A stretch of 28,750 nucleotides of DNA, taken from the NCBI GenBank assembly GCA_964058805.1, contig CAXKVV010001930.1, positions 1 to 28,750 of the forward strand, read 5' to 3'. The DNA comes from Schoenoplectus triqueter (taxonomy: Eukaryota > Streptophyta > Magnoliopsida > Poales > Cyperaceae). How positions within the stretch are numbered: the stretch's first letter is position 1; each line of letters opens with the position of its first letter. The notes under the pieces were generated by a model, which saw nothing but the letters and a program-made list of their open reading frames with translations, did not search any database and was not told where the DNA came from. Positions 10,352-21,300 of this stretch are shown here, piece by piece. A program made the position numbers and the translations under genes.

Positions 10352-11222
10352 ACAAGTGCGGGTGTGAGTATGGTATCAGACACGGTACAAAATATGGTGA
10401 TTCGTTACTTTAAAAAAATAGGATATAGATACGATAATATATATAATACTTTTTAATAAAAATAAATATATAATACATAAAAAATAGATAACTATAATGT
10501 ATATATATATACAGAGTAGAGATACCGTGAGCTTAACCTCGGATATTTCATTAGCTTAACTCAAAGAGTATATCAAATTATTTTCAAATTTTATTTTAAT
10601 TTATCATGCTCATTAAATTTTTTATATGAAAATCTCATGTGATGTAAAAATTTAAATTGTTTTGAGTTTTTTAAGTCATGATTTTTAATTTTTGAAAATC
10701 AACTTTAAAAAAATAATAATATATTCAATACTTGAATATCATTTTAAAAATATAAAAAATGTGACTTAAAAAATTCAAAATACTCTAAATTTTTGCATCC
10801 CATGAGATTTTCATATAAAGAATTTAATGAGGGTGATAAATTAAAATTTCGAGATGATTTGATATATTTTTTGAATAAAACTCATGAAAGATGTCCGTGA
10901 GTTTAAACTCACGATATCTTTACTATATATATTTATATATCAATCATTACTAACACAAGTGAAGAGATTATGTGGAGATCTAATGTATTAATGAGTGTAG
11001 TTTAATTTTTGTGTTCAAATCTCATACTGATTTTCTGAATTTTTTGAATTTGACACCGTACTATCACACCCAGCCGCATCGGTGACTGGATCGACTGAGC
11101 AAATTGATTAAATATTATCTGATACATAGCGTGGTATACCTGATATGTACTCGTATCATACCCAATGGGTATTCATACCCGATATATACCCGATACTTAT
11201 TCGTAAGTATCGGGTAACATAG
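10352..11222. mobile_element. MITE-like repeat with GGTGTGA...ACGGTGTC ends, interrupted by a nested foldback element
   Basis: The left end GCGGGTGTGAGTATGGTATC (about 10355) matches the opposite strand of the right part, GGGTGTGATAGTACGGTGTC (about 11055-11075). Further right, read on the - strand, is GCTATGTTACCCGATAC (to about 11222), a tip style seen in many dicot MITEs, followed by several CGGGTATGATAC-like repeats. The interior is AT-rich with no open frame. The foldback element at 10515-10924 splits it. The outer boundary could be at 11075 or 11222. Confidence 0.5.
10515..10924. mobile_element. Foldback MITE with ~190-bp inverted arms
   Basis: Nearly the whole 410-bp segment is an imperfect palindrome. 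The left arm begins AGTAGAGATACCGTGAG and the right arm, read on the opposite strand, begins AGTAAAGATATCGTGAG. Matching continues deep into the element: TATATGAAAATCTCATG at about 10624-10640 pairs with CATGAGATTTTCATATA at about 10802-10818. The centre is near 10715. The flanks are TATATA-rich, so a TA-type target duplication cannot be read clearly. Its transcript would fold into a long hairpin. Confidence 0.85.
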
Positions 11223-11519
11223 CTTTCTTTTGTGTAAATAAACGGAAGAAAACATTTAAACTTCTCCATCAAATTTTTAATTTCAAAGAATACATTTTTC
11301 TTTTTTCCGTACAAATGAACAGGCTATAAAATAAAAATGAAATAAACTAATAATAGAACTGCCGACTTCTATTTATTTCCACTTCTTTCGTATATCCTCT
11401 TTTGTTCTCTCGATTTGGGAATCGCTCTCCAAAGCCTAAATCTTCTAACCCTCGATTGGAACCGAATTCCAGTCGGTTTGAATTGTGCTCTTTGAATCGA
11501 TCCTGGATTCGGAACTAAA
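11223..11519 (+). promoter_or_regulatory. Promoter and 5' UTR of the RAB7 gene
   Basis: Between the MITE edge and the ATG lies T-rich DNA, then a pyrimidine-rich leader (TTTCCACTTCTTTCG at about 11376, TTGTTCTCTCG at about 11402) that looks like a plant 5' UTR. CCTAAATC and TAACCCTCG near 11434-11453 are loose telo-box-like motifs. The usable promoter is short because transposon DNA begins about 300 bases upstream of the start codon. Confidence 0.45.
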
Positions 11520-13852
11520 ATGGCGTCGAGAAGGCGTATGCTCCTTAAAGTCATCATCCTTGGCGACAGCGGGTTAGTCAAATTCGATCTGATTTCTTGT
11601 TGTTTGGTTGCGTATATGGAGTATGTTTTATGGCAGCTCCAAAAATTCTGATGCTGTGAGCTAGCGGACTTCTTGGAAATTGTATAGCTAGACAAAATTT
11701 CGGTTTGGCTCTTAGAATTTTGTTTAAGTTCCTAGGGATGTACACAAATGTAGCCTTCGTTGGAGGTTCAACTTACAATTTCGCTTTTTTTTGGAAGCAT
11801 AATAACTTCTATCTTTTTGTTCTGTCTTAAATTGTCATTACAGGGTTGGGAAGACCTCTCTGATGAATCAGTAAGCTCACAATCTCTTCCTCCACTTAGT
11901 TCCATTTTCAATTTTCAAAAGTGCATATATCTCAACAATACTTTTTTGAATGATTTAGATATGTGAACAAGAAGTTCAGCAATCAGTATAAAGCAACAAT
12001 TGGGGCTGATTTCTTGACCAAGGAGGTCCAGATAGATGACAGGCTATTCACATTGCAGGTTCGTTTGCATCTTCTAAGCCACATATCATCTGTGTAATTA
12101 AATTGTGTAAATTTGAGTGGAGTCTGATTTTGGTCCCTCAATTAGTGCTTATGTTCAGTTTGGCACTTACACATTTTGTTTGAGCCAGTAGCCTAGCTAT
12201 TCCACTTGATTCGATCCGGCCCTCACCTTTTTCCTGGTTCAGTTAGCCTCTTTAATTTTGGTACTTGTTTTTTGAGAAGTTCCATTAATTTGGTTTGATA
12301 AATGTTGAATAATGCTTTAGTATTGTTCTGGGCATCACAGTTGAAGCACAATACAACGTATGGAGCTATTTTATTGTGTTTTGTAACCAATAGCTGTTGG
12401 TTATGGTTGTATATAATCGAAACCAACTGATTAGTCAACTTGAACTAGTAAATATATATGCATTGCCGGGCAGTTGGTGTAACTAGCAACATACAATGTA
12501 AGGCATATATGTGATTACCAAATGAACGGCTCCTCACTGAACCCAATAATGCTTACAGATATGGGATACAGCTGGACAAGAGAGATTTCAGAGCCTTGGT
12601 GTGGCCTTTTATAGAGGCGCGGACTGTTGTGTTCTTGTTTATGACGTCAATGTTATGAAGTCATTTGATCACCTTAACAACTGGCGGGAGGAATTCCTTA
12701 TCCAGGTGCACAACTTATAACTTCAGCTTAAGGTCTCATAAGGTTTCAAGTCTGTTGCATGACTTTTTGTTAAAAATAAGAAAACAAAGTTGGCATGTAA
12801 GATCATACAGTGAACAAAACCTTTCCTTCAATGAACATGAAATCAATAAAGCCCTGTAATGCCATTTTTCATCTAGCTTATAAATGGTAAACTTAAGTAC
12901 TACTTTTTAAATTTATGTTCAGAATGTGTTGGATCTATTGAATAAATCAGATTGGGTGCTAATTGTGTTAATAACCTGGAAGTAACTTACTCTATGAACT
13001 TGTTTATAGATTTTCTGGTATTGAACATGATTTTCTGGAGTCAAGTATAGATGGTTTACATGTTCTTTTGTTCTTTTTTTCTTAAAAAGAGTATAACTAG
13101 GAATTCTGCTGTATTATTTCAGGCTAGCCCATCAGACCCTGAGAACTTCCCGTTTGTTGTTTTGGGTAACAAAACAGATGTTGATAGCGGAAACAGTCGT
13201 GTGGTGAGCTTTACTAGTAATTTTTTTAAGTCAAATTAAAATTCCTGCCAAATTGTTTGTCAGAAGGAATTACAAATTAGACGGTGTGCTTTTTTTTGGG
13301 CTGATACTAATTTTTTATTGTCTCAAATAACTGCTATTTATTCAGATGCAATTAATAAACACCAGAAAGTGGCAAATCTAAGGTCATAATTGTTCACGGA
13401 TGAACGCCTTGGGACTTGGTTGTACTGTTAGTGTAACTGACAGGGCTGTTTTGCTAGTGATGGGATACTTTATCCTTTCTTGGCATGTTAAACAAAACTT
13501 GCCTCATTTATTAGTATTTTCTTATATTTTTGTTACTTTTAGGTTTCAGAGAAGAAAGCTAGGGCATGGTGTGCATCAAAGGGTAACATCCCTTATTTTG
13601 AGACATCAGCAAAGGAGGGTTTTAATGTTGAGTCAGCTTTTGAATGCATAGCCAAGAATGCTTTGAAGAATGAACCTGAAGAAGAGATGTGAGTATCATT
13701 AATTTATCTTAAACATTCTATGGTGGAAATATGGTATATATATATTAATCATTTATTGTTTATTATCCTGCTGATGTAGTTATATGCCTGATACTATTGA
13801 TGTGGCTGGTGGCGGAAGGCAGCAAAGATCAGCATCTGGTTGTGAATGCTAG
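11520..13852 (+). CDS. RABG3: RAB7-type small GTPase (RABG3 subfamily)
   Basis: Exons are 11520-11572, 11844-11870 (only 27 nt), 11959-12058, 12559-12705, 13123-13203, 13543-13688 and 13780-13852. All use GT-AG and keep frame, giving 208 aa, the usual RAB7 size. Motifs: P-loop GDSGVGKTS (15-23), switch I Thr40 in YKATIGADF, switch II WDTAGQE (62-68) with catalytic Gln67, base-binding NKTD (125-128), ETSAK (156-160), and a C-terminal CEC for double geranylgeranylation. The RAB7 signature [11 protein letters not shown] and switch sequence [15 protein letters not shown] are present. RAB7 proteins act on late endosomes and the vacuole membrane, recruiting effectors for fusion and protein delivery to the vacuole. 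The first intron splits the P-loop coding sequence. All key residues are intact, so it looks functional. Which RABG3 paralogue it is cannot be told. Confidence 0.97.
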
Positions 13853-14460
13853 ACAAAAAGGAACAACAAGAATTGTGGTGTATGATTTATGGAGTTTAAC
13901 TTTCCTTGATTTGTTATGTAGTCACATAGTATAAATTTGCACGGTGGTGGTGCTCAAGTCTATATGTCAGGTCTGGAAAATTGTTATTCATTGAATTGTT
14001 GAATTATATCGTCCTTTTATGTGTGGCTGTGGTTTTATGTGAAGAGAGCTCGTCTGTGCTTGCTTTGATTTGCAGATCTGCTTGTCTCAGTAATACTCAC
14101 TTTCCTTCTGTTTTCTGGGGTAGTTGGTTTGTTAAATTCCTCATTCTTCTGTTTATTATTTTGTTAGGTACAGAAACCATATATTATCCGATCTGTTGAT
14201 GAGCAAGCTCTAGGAATATTTTTATCATTGCAGAAACAAATATTAGATATTATCGGCAAGCGCTAAGAAGCTCACTGTTCCCAAAAGGCAAGTGCATACA
14301 CTGCCCTCGTAAATTGCTTTGCTTTGTTGGGGAAGTACATTGAAAGAAATCTCTGTTGATCATACTATTCGTCTGGCCATATGCTCAATTGGAGAGAAAT
14401 CCATGATGGGCGTCTAAACGTTGATTGCAAATTTAAAGGTTACATTTATATGAGTTAGGA
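13853..14460 (+). other. 3' UTR and downstream flank of the RAB7 gene
   Basis: The stop TAG is at 13850-13852. The following ~500 bp is T-rich, typical of plant 3' UTR and terminator DNA, with TTGTTATGTAGT and TTTGTTAGGTACAG stretches and no strong single AATAAA. The open frame at 13981-14199 is a low-complexity, hydrophobic chance translation. Confidence 0.4.
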
Positions 14461-15700
14461 AAGATGTATGATTATTTGTCATATATGTTGCACGGGTGCA
14501 GATATTATTCCGATAGACGTGGGTGTGGTGATACAGTAAAATTTTAAAAATATATGATACATGTGTGGTTATGTAGTATACTATTAATTATATATAATAT
14601 TAAAATATTATATAAAAATAATAAAAAATTGAAAGGGTCGTTAGAATGTTTGAATGAAGAGTGTAAATTTTTCTTGTTTCAACTATTCGACAAGTTATTC
14701 CTGCGTTAGTATTATTTATTTGATGTGATTCCATAACCGAATATATAAAAGGAAAAGTCGTAATTATCATAAAGGACGTTAAGTGCAGTGGTAGCACTAT
14801 TGGAAGGTAGAGTGGAGTTTCTGGGTTCCATTCACGCTTATGAAAAGACTTAGAGAAGTGTTTAGTTTTGAAAAATGAAGATTTTACGGTCATGTTTTTA
14901 TAATTAGAAGGGGATATGAGAGGGTACATGAAGGCTTTAGAATGACAAATAGTTTTTCTTCATTTAGTTACTTTTAACAGTGCCGAGTGTGTCGTTTCAC
15001 AACATAAATTTTCATATAATTTATAACGATTTCAATTTAACGGTCTTTGATGGACTATCAAACGACAATGAAATTGTATGAAATTTGAATGATCATAAAT
15101 TGTAGAAGAATACATTATAAACTTTTTTTTTATTTTTATTTTTTTATATTTATTTAGAGATTCATTGTTAAGGTCGTCAAAACAACCCATTGTCAATGGA
15201 TCCCACTCTAGTATGAATGGTTGGTCTACCAGTAAAGTTATCGGAAAAAGAATACAAAACCAAATACACTGGTTCTTACAAAAAATTAAAGATTAAACAT
15301 ATAAATATAATATTGTAAATTGCCTTGTATGGCAGTGTCAGTAGAGTTTCAAAAAAAACAAAAGAATATCATATCAACTGCCCTGCTTTTCGGAAGCTTA
15401 TAAAATTATAGTCTTTGAGACTGTATTTAGCTGATCAATAATTTTTTTTTTCAAACTTGGTATAAGCTGGCATTGAATAGGTGAAGCGGTACATATTTGT
15501 CATATGCAATTATGTACCAGTTCAATGTACAGTCTCTCTCTCTCTCTCTTTTTTTTTTCTTTTTTGTATCATTGTACAGTCTCTCTCATTTGTAGGAAAA
15601 TTATGTACAAAGGCCAAAAAATAAAGAGTTTGACTGTCACATATTTACAATCTCAAACTTCCATGTAACTCTTCTAAAACCTAGCAGTCAGTATGTCAAA
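14461..15700. other. Repeat-derived intergenic DNA with a possible SINE head
   Basis: ATGTTGCACGGGTGCAG at about 14485 resembles the ATGTTGCCCGG tip of dicot MITEs. A tRNA-like pair of polymerase III boxes lies at 14784-14833 (reported separately). Downstream are AT-rich inverted stretches, a TC microsatellite at 15533-15549 and a duplicated TGTACAGTCTCTCTC (about 15526 and 15574). No coding exon is supported. Confidence 0.4.
14780..14840 (+). mobile_element. Possible tRNA-derived SINE head
   Basis: TGCAGTGGTAGCAC (14784-14797) matches the D-arm/A-box of a tRNA, and GGGTTCCATTC (14823-14833) is a degenerate B-box about 40 bases later, the spacing used by RNA polymerase III internal promoters. 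The sequence between does not fold into a complete tRNA and no acceptor stem is present, so a decayed SINE is likelier than a tRNA gene. The body and tail of the element are not delimited. Confidence 0.35.
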
Positions 15701-16093
15701 AAGGTTATTCTCAGTTCAACTCAGCATGGCAAATAAGCAAAACTAAAAAGGTTCTACGGTGAGTAATGGCAAGGCTGTGGCTAGGTTTGGTACTTCTCTT
15801 CTCTTGGCCAATATATTGGCAAGTGGTTTTCACTTTGGCAAATTGAAATGTGCAACGTGTATTGGCCACTGACACTGTCCAATGATTTACAAACATAACA
15901 AAGACTTGTTTCTACGTTGTGTCTCACAATATCTTTTTTTTCAAGGTCATACATGAAAACATTCCAAAAGTTATTTTGCTGCAATCGCTGCCTCACATCA
16001 GCATTCAGCTCTTTCTCCACCTCTTTCTATTCGTCGAACCCTAGATCTCACACTCCCCACTAAAACCCTAAACACTATCACAATCTCTCTCTA
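15701..16093 (+). promoter_or_regulatory. Promoter and 5' UTR of the eIF3 subunit L gene, with telo-box
   Basis: The leader just before the ATG holds AAACCCTAA at about 16063-16071, a plant telo-box, and a related GAACCCTAG at about 16036-16045. Telo-boxes are common near the transcription start of plant genes for translation machinery, which fits the gene. TTCTCCACCTCTTTC near 16012 and CTCTCTCT just before the ATG are typical pyrimidine-rich leader sequence. There is no convincing TATA box. Confidence 0.6.
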
Positions 16094-18520
16094 ATGGCGG
16101 CCTACGATGCCGACTCGGCCGGAGGCGGCGACCTCGCGTACGACCCGAACTTCGTTCCTGACTCCGTCAAGACCTTCGTGGTGCACCTCTACCGCCACAT
16201 ACGCGAGCAGAATGTGTACGAGATACATCAGATGTACGAGGGGAGCTTCAATCGCCTCACTGATCGTATGTTTCGCGAGTCGCCATGGCCGACAGCCGAG
16301 GCGGTGGCGCCGTACGTCGATGGGGACCACGTGTTTTGCTTGCTGTACCGTGAGATGTGGTTTCGCCACGTGTATGCCAGGATGACGCCTACGCCGAAAC
16401 AGAGGGTCGAGTCTTGGGATAATTACTGTAGCCTTTTCGGGGTGGTGTTGCATGGGGTGGTTAACATGCAATTGCCTAATCAGTGGCTCTGGGATATGGT
16501 GGATGAGTTTGTGTACCAGTTTCAGAGCTACTGTCAGTACAGAGCTAAGCTGAAGAACAAGACTGAGGAGGAGTTGCAATTGCTGAGGCATTATGATCAG
16601 GTAGGGAAAATGGTGATTTTTTCCCCAATTTAATTGTACAAATCTGAGCTTCGGTGTTTGGAGGTTATATTCATTGCTAAATGATTGGTATTGTTTTAGA
16701 ATTTAAGCAGTAGTTGTCAAAGGAACCTGAAAGTGTGCAGATTCTAGGAAAGTTTCACCCAATTCCAACCAAGTTATTTCTTAGTTTACCCTTTGACAGA
16801 TGCCCTGAAATTTGTTAATTTTTCTTATATTTTATTTGCAGGCCTGGAATGTCTATGGTGTGCTGAACTATCTCCAAGCTTTAGTTGAGAAATCAAATAT
16901 AATTCAAATTCTCGAGAGAGAGAAAGAAGGCCTTGAGCAATTTACAGCCAATGACGGGTATGACTACCATGGTGGGAGTAATGTTCTGAAAATGCTAGGT
17001 TACTACAGCATGATCGGTCTTCTTCGTGTGCATTGTCTCCTGGGGGATTACCGCACCGGTCTCAAGTGCATGGCACCAATAGATTTAAGCCAGCAAGGTG
17101 TATATACAATTGTTATTGGAAGCCATATTTCAACCATTTACCATTATGGTTTTGCAAATTTGATGCTAAGGAGGTAATATTATTTTCTTATGGTGTCAAA
17201 AAAATTGTTATTATTATTTTGTTGCTATTTTTTTATTTTAGGGATTTCCTTATGTTATACAATAGGTATCCGGCCATGGTTGGTACATGTACTACAGTGA
17301 GACCTTTTTTATTTTAAAAATGACCATAATTCTGTAAAGGTTGTGTACTTCTGTTTGGATGTTGAAAGATGCATGTTAGAAGTGTTCCTTATGCATTGTG
17401 TATGGTATTGAAAATCAAAGCAAATGTTGTAAATGGGTTGTAGTCAAAGGTCTAAATATGTATAATGACAGACTATTTACTATGGATGTTACATTCAAAA
17501 GAATTAGGAGTTCAGAACATGTTATTTCCAGAAAATATGGGGTTATATAATAGTTCTTTTTTTTTCTGGCAAATTCTGATACTTTTTATAATTGTTATTT
17601 GAAAAGATATGTGGATGGAATACGAGAGTTCAACAAGATACTCCTCTACATTTTAAAATATAAACAATACCATCAGAAGTCGCCACAATATGATCAGATA
17701 TTGAAAAAGAACGAGCAGATGTATGCTCTGCTGGCTGTTTGCCTCTCACTCTGTCCCCAGACAAAGCTGGTTGATGAAAATGTAAGTACGCAGCTCAAGG
17801 AGAAGTACAATGATAAGATGACCAAGATGCAACGGTACGATGACGAAGCTTCCACAGTTTATGATGAGCTTTTTTCATATGGTTGCCCCAAATTCATTAC
17901 CCCATCAGCTCCTGTCTTGGATGAGCCTTTGACAAACTATAACCAGGTAAGCATATGTATAGGACCTGAATACCTTTTGCACAGCCATAACTCTTTCATA
18001 TTTGAAAAGTCAAATAAATGAAAAAAAATTGTTCACTTTGCAATAACAGATACATGTTTATTGTAGTAAATTCTTTCTCCAAGTTTCTTATGCTTTCAAT
18101 GCCTTCACTGATCAATGTTCCTTCTTTTATGTAATTTACCTCTTTTGACCAGTACACATTTTATAAGGAACTCCTTTCAGCTCATCAGTCCTCAGTCTTT
18201 TCTGGCAACATTTCACTTGTGCCTATTTAAATTATTTCCATACCATGCACATAAAACAAGTTCTAGTGGCACTTCTTCCAGACTTTGGTTTTAGAAAGAC
18301 CAACTTTTGGCTCTCTGTGTGTTGTAGGAGGCATATAGACTACAGTTGAAGATGTTTCTCTTTGAAGTGAAGCAACAACAGTTACTTGCTGGCATAAGGA
18401 GCTTCTTAAAAATATATTCAACCATCACGGTTGCTAAGCTTGCTCAATTTATGGAGGTTGATGAGGCCACGTTGAGGTTTGTATTGTTCATGCATATCCA
18501 CATATAATATAATAATTATA

Positions 18521-18568
<48 letters not shown>

Positions 18569-19628
18569 CATAGAAGTTGAATCGTAATTTGTATCGTGAA
18601 TCGTTGTATTTTGTATCATATCGCGTATCGTATCATTAAGATACATTAAATTTGTCATAATATGAGTTAAAACAATTAAATAGAACATGTGGTGAAATTT
18701 TTTTATTTGAACATCATTATAATTATAACATTTTATTACATTTATGCATTATAATAGTACTATATGCACTATATGAGCTAAGCATATGAGCATAACTCCT
18801 ATTATAGACATACAATAATTGAAATAGCACAAATTATTAGTCAATAACTTAAAATAATGACAAAATTACTTTTTTTTTTTCAATCAATCGTATATAAATT
18901 CAATATATATTTATGAAATGAAATAAGATTATAGAAAGGCAAACTTATATAATGCATATAAATTCAATATAATAATCTTTTATTTAGTATATTAGAAAAT
19001 TATTTAGTTTTATATTGTCACTTATTTTGTATTTAAAAATAAAAGTTAAATAATAATTAATAATATAATAAAAGTACAAAAAATAAATAAAAATTATAAA
19101 ATAATTCATTGAAATTTAAATGTAACTTAACCAAAAATTGAAAAGAAAAAAATAGCCAAAAAAAATTAAATAAGGGTGAAATATTTATAAGTGCACGGCC
19201 CAAGCCCAACTCCTCAAAAAACAGATATCTTTTATTACAATGTGAGCTTCTGACAGTGGTCCCTACAAGTCATAATCGCCTCCTCCCTTGAACCTTTGAT
19301 ATTTACGAATCCCGATTTCACATTATGACTTCACAGTGTTTGATAAAAATCAATCGTGAGTTCGCGACTCAAGGTCGAAGACTCAAAGCCACATCGCGAG
19401 TTCACGTCTCAAGGTCAAACCAATTTCTGGTCGATTCCATCGTACCAGGTCGTTCACGACTCATAAAAAAATTATGTATCGTAAAAATATTGTATCTTGC
19501 GATACGGTTCGAATTGCGATATGGAAACGATTCTTCCGATTCTTTTCTCCACCGATACAAAGTAACGATTTGTATCTTCAACTGTGTGAATCGTGTCGAA
19601 TTGTAAGATACTAACTTCTATGATGATG

Positions 19629-19667
<39 letters not shown>

Positions 19668-19685
19668 TAATCATAATCATATAAT

Positions 19686-19716
<31 letters not shown>

Positions 19717-20485
19717 AATAATAATAAATAATAATCATAATAATAATATAATAATGATAAATCATAATCATAATATAATAATATAATATAACATAATCAA
19801 ACAATAATCGCTATTCCAACGAGCGCTAATCCGATATACTACCTATAGCTTGGTATACCGGATTAGTACTCTTCCCCACTCTTCTACTTAGTTTAAAATT
19901 CATTTGGCAAATTAATTCATCAGAATAACAATGCTATTCCTACTTTTTGCTATTCCATGGAGTGCCAAATGAACCCCTAGAAGTAGGAGTTTGATATTTT
20001 ATATTTTCCATGCTTCTAGGCGTATGGGTGATGTTTTGTTTTATCTTTTTTTGTGGACCATATAAAATTTATATTTTATAAAATTTACTTGACTTCTGAC
20101 AGGACAATTTTGATGACATACAAGCACAAGATGCATTCGACTGATAATGATGGGAAGATTGTATCCAATGCTGACATTGATTTCTACATCAGTGATGTAA
20201 TTGTTAAATGCTAGTTTAAAACATATTTGTTAAATTTACTATGAAAAAGATTGATTTTGACAAACTCCTACTGTCTGTAGGATATTGTACATGTTGTGGA
20301 GGCTAAGCCAACAAAGCGGTTTGGTGATTATTTCTTGCGCCAGATTTTGAAGGTAAATGTTGTTGATCATTGCATAATATTTTGTTCTGTCGTTTCTGGA
20401 ACAACACATCGACTATTTTATTATTATTGGAATGTTGCAGTTTGAGGAGATGATTACTGAGTTGGACAAGGTGCAGCTTGATTGA
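16094..20485 (+). CDS. EIF3L: Eukaryotic translation initiation factor 3 subunit L (eIF3l)
   Basis: Exons are 16094-16600, 16842-17173, 17607-17946, 18328-18476, 20103-20196, 20281-20352 and 20441-20485. All use GT-AG and keep frame, giving 512 aa, close to plant eIF3l and shorter than the 564-aa human protein. Recognisable blocks include VPDSVKTFVVHLYRHI near residue 21, WDNYCSLFGVVLHG near 108, AWNVYGVLNYLQALVEKS from 170, YHYGFANLMLRRY near 280, and KNEQMYALLA plus ELFSYGCPKFITPSAP in exon 3. Exons 4-7 encode the PCI/winged-helix end (IYSTITVAKLAQFMEVDE, then the C-terminal FEEMITELDKVQLD). eIF3l is a PCI subunit of the eIF3 complex, which binds the 40S ribosome and organises mRNA recruitment. 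The ATG has a leader with a telo-box. Intron 4 (18477-20102) is enlarged to 1626 bp by repeats. The gene looks intact. Confidence 0.97.
18520..18568. repeat. AAT microsatellite, left of the intron-4 element
   Basis: About 16 uninterrupted AAT units end exactly where the inverted end of the following element begins (ATCATAGAAGTT at 18567). It lies in intron 4 of the eIF3l gene, 40-odd bases after the exon 4 donor. Confidence 0.95.
18567..19624. mobile_element. ~1.06-kb inverted-ended element inserted in an AAT microsatellite
   Basis: The ends are ATCATAGAAGTT at 18567-18578 and its exact reverse complement AACTTCTATGAT at 19613-19624. Further in, both ends are rich in TTGTATC/GATACAA and CGTGAATCG/CGATTCAC motifs, in partly matching inverted order. 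The middle is AT-rich without a transposase frame; the 93-codon open frame at 19325-19606 lies in the repeated end. AAT-type repeats abut both sides, so any target duplication is hidden in the microsatellite. The family is unknown to me. It lies in the sense orientation of eIF3l intron 4. Confidence 0.65.
19625..19800. repeat. AAT/ATAATC microsatellite, right of the intron-4 element
   Basis: The tract starts as GATGATAATAATAAT directly after the element and continues with pure AAT runs that degrade into ATAATCATAAT variants up to about 19800. It is longer and more degenerate than the left tract. Confidence 0.95.
19802..19980. mobile_element. MITE-like remnant with a hairpin and a TTCATTTGGCACTCC tip
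   Basis: The right edge, on the - strand, reads GGGGTTCATTTGGCACTCC then ATGGAATAGC, a typical dicot MITE tip. The left part has GCTATTCCAACGAGCGC, whose GCTATTCC recurs in the right end at about 19950. Inside is a near-perfect hairpin: TAATCCGATATAC (19827-19839) pairs with GTATACCGGATTA (19853-19865), 12 of 13 bases. No matched left tip or target duplication is clear, so it may be truncated. Confidence 0.45.
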
Positions 20486-21120
20486 AGTTAGTTATTTCAG
20501 AAGTCTACATCATTACATATTACTTGTTCTTCTTTTACATTTGTTAGCCTTACTTGCAGAGTTATATTGCCCTATCGTAGGATTTGAGACGGGTTGCTCA
20601 AGAGTAATTTTTTGCTTAATAGTTTATGTTTGTGTTTTCTTGGTTGACTGAAGGTTTTCAGTACTGTCCCTTTTCAAGTATTTTCGGAAAGACCTATATA
20701 TTTTATTTGATTCTTGGTGAGATAAATGGGGCTTTGTTGTCATTGGCTATAACCTTTTTAGAATTTTCTTTTATTACGATCTTTCCTTTTGATTTCTTCA
20801 ACTTTAAAGAATTTTGTGGCGCTGATGTAAATGTACTGGGCTAGAGAACAATGTGGTACTCGACTTGTGCTCTTTGAGGAGCTTGGAAGTAAGGCTTTTG
20901 CACCTTGCTGTGCCCATGAAAATGTTGTTCTCTCTTCTATGAGCTGTACGATTTTGCTTTTAGGTGTTGAGAAGAGTGGCAGATATTTCTGACCGCTCCA
21001 TCTGCATCACGATTGATCTTACAGTTCAGTTTCAGCTGTAGTATAATAGTTTTTCCTGAATGACATGGATGCAATCTAGTTTCCAAATGATTTCAAATTT
21101 TCAACTTTAAAGAAGGTGCT
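20486..21120 (+). other. 3' UTR and downstream flank of the eIF3l gene
   Basis: The stop TGA is at 20483-20485. The following T-rich DNA (many TTTTCTT and TTTATTTGA runs) is a plausible 3' UTR and polyadenylation region. A 72-codon frame at 20626-20844 translates to Phe/Leu/Ile-rich sequence and is chance. Confidence 0.4.
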
Positions 21121-21300
21121 ATTGGTTGGCTCAATGGTTCAATCTCTTATAAGTGATCAATGACTGTTCTAAATTATAGAGGTCCGAGGTTTTGCTGGGT
21201 GCCAAATTATAGAGGTCCTCAGACAAGTGTGTCTAGATACGCCTCATATTTCTGGCAACTGACACAGAAATTAGATGCATGGTATTTTGAAGAAATGCAA
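21121..21300 (+). mobile_element. Possible SINE-like remnant with a duplicated 15-mer
   Basis: GGCTCAATGGT (21128-21138) is a good A-box match. GGTCCGAGGTT (about 21181-21191) is a weak B-box match at roughly tRNA spacing. AAATTATAGAGGTCC occurs at 21171-21185 and again at 21204-21218. Together these suggest a tRNA-derived SINE remnant with an internal duplication, but no 3' tail or flanking duplication is evident. Confidence 0.25.

Noticed and set aside
14780..14840. A tRNA gene
   Set aside because: A-box and B-box-like motifs are present, but the B-box is degenerate and I see no complementary acceptor stem. A SINE relic fits better.
16091..16591. A 166-codon - strand open frame opposite eIF3l exon 1
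   Set aside because: It is a mirror of a GC-rich coding exon. Its translation has no known family, and the + strand frame is clearly eIF3l.
17207..17320. An extra eIF3l exon near GGTATCCGGCCATGG
   Set aside because: The protein joins perfectly from 17173 to 17607 (RRYVDG), and the segment has no matching phase or conserved sequence.
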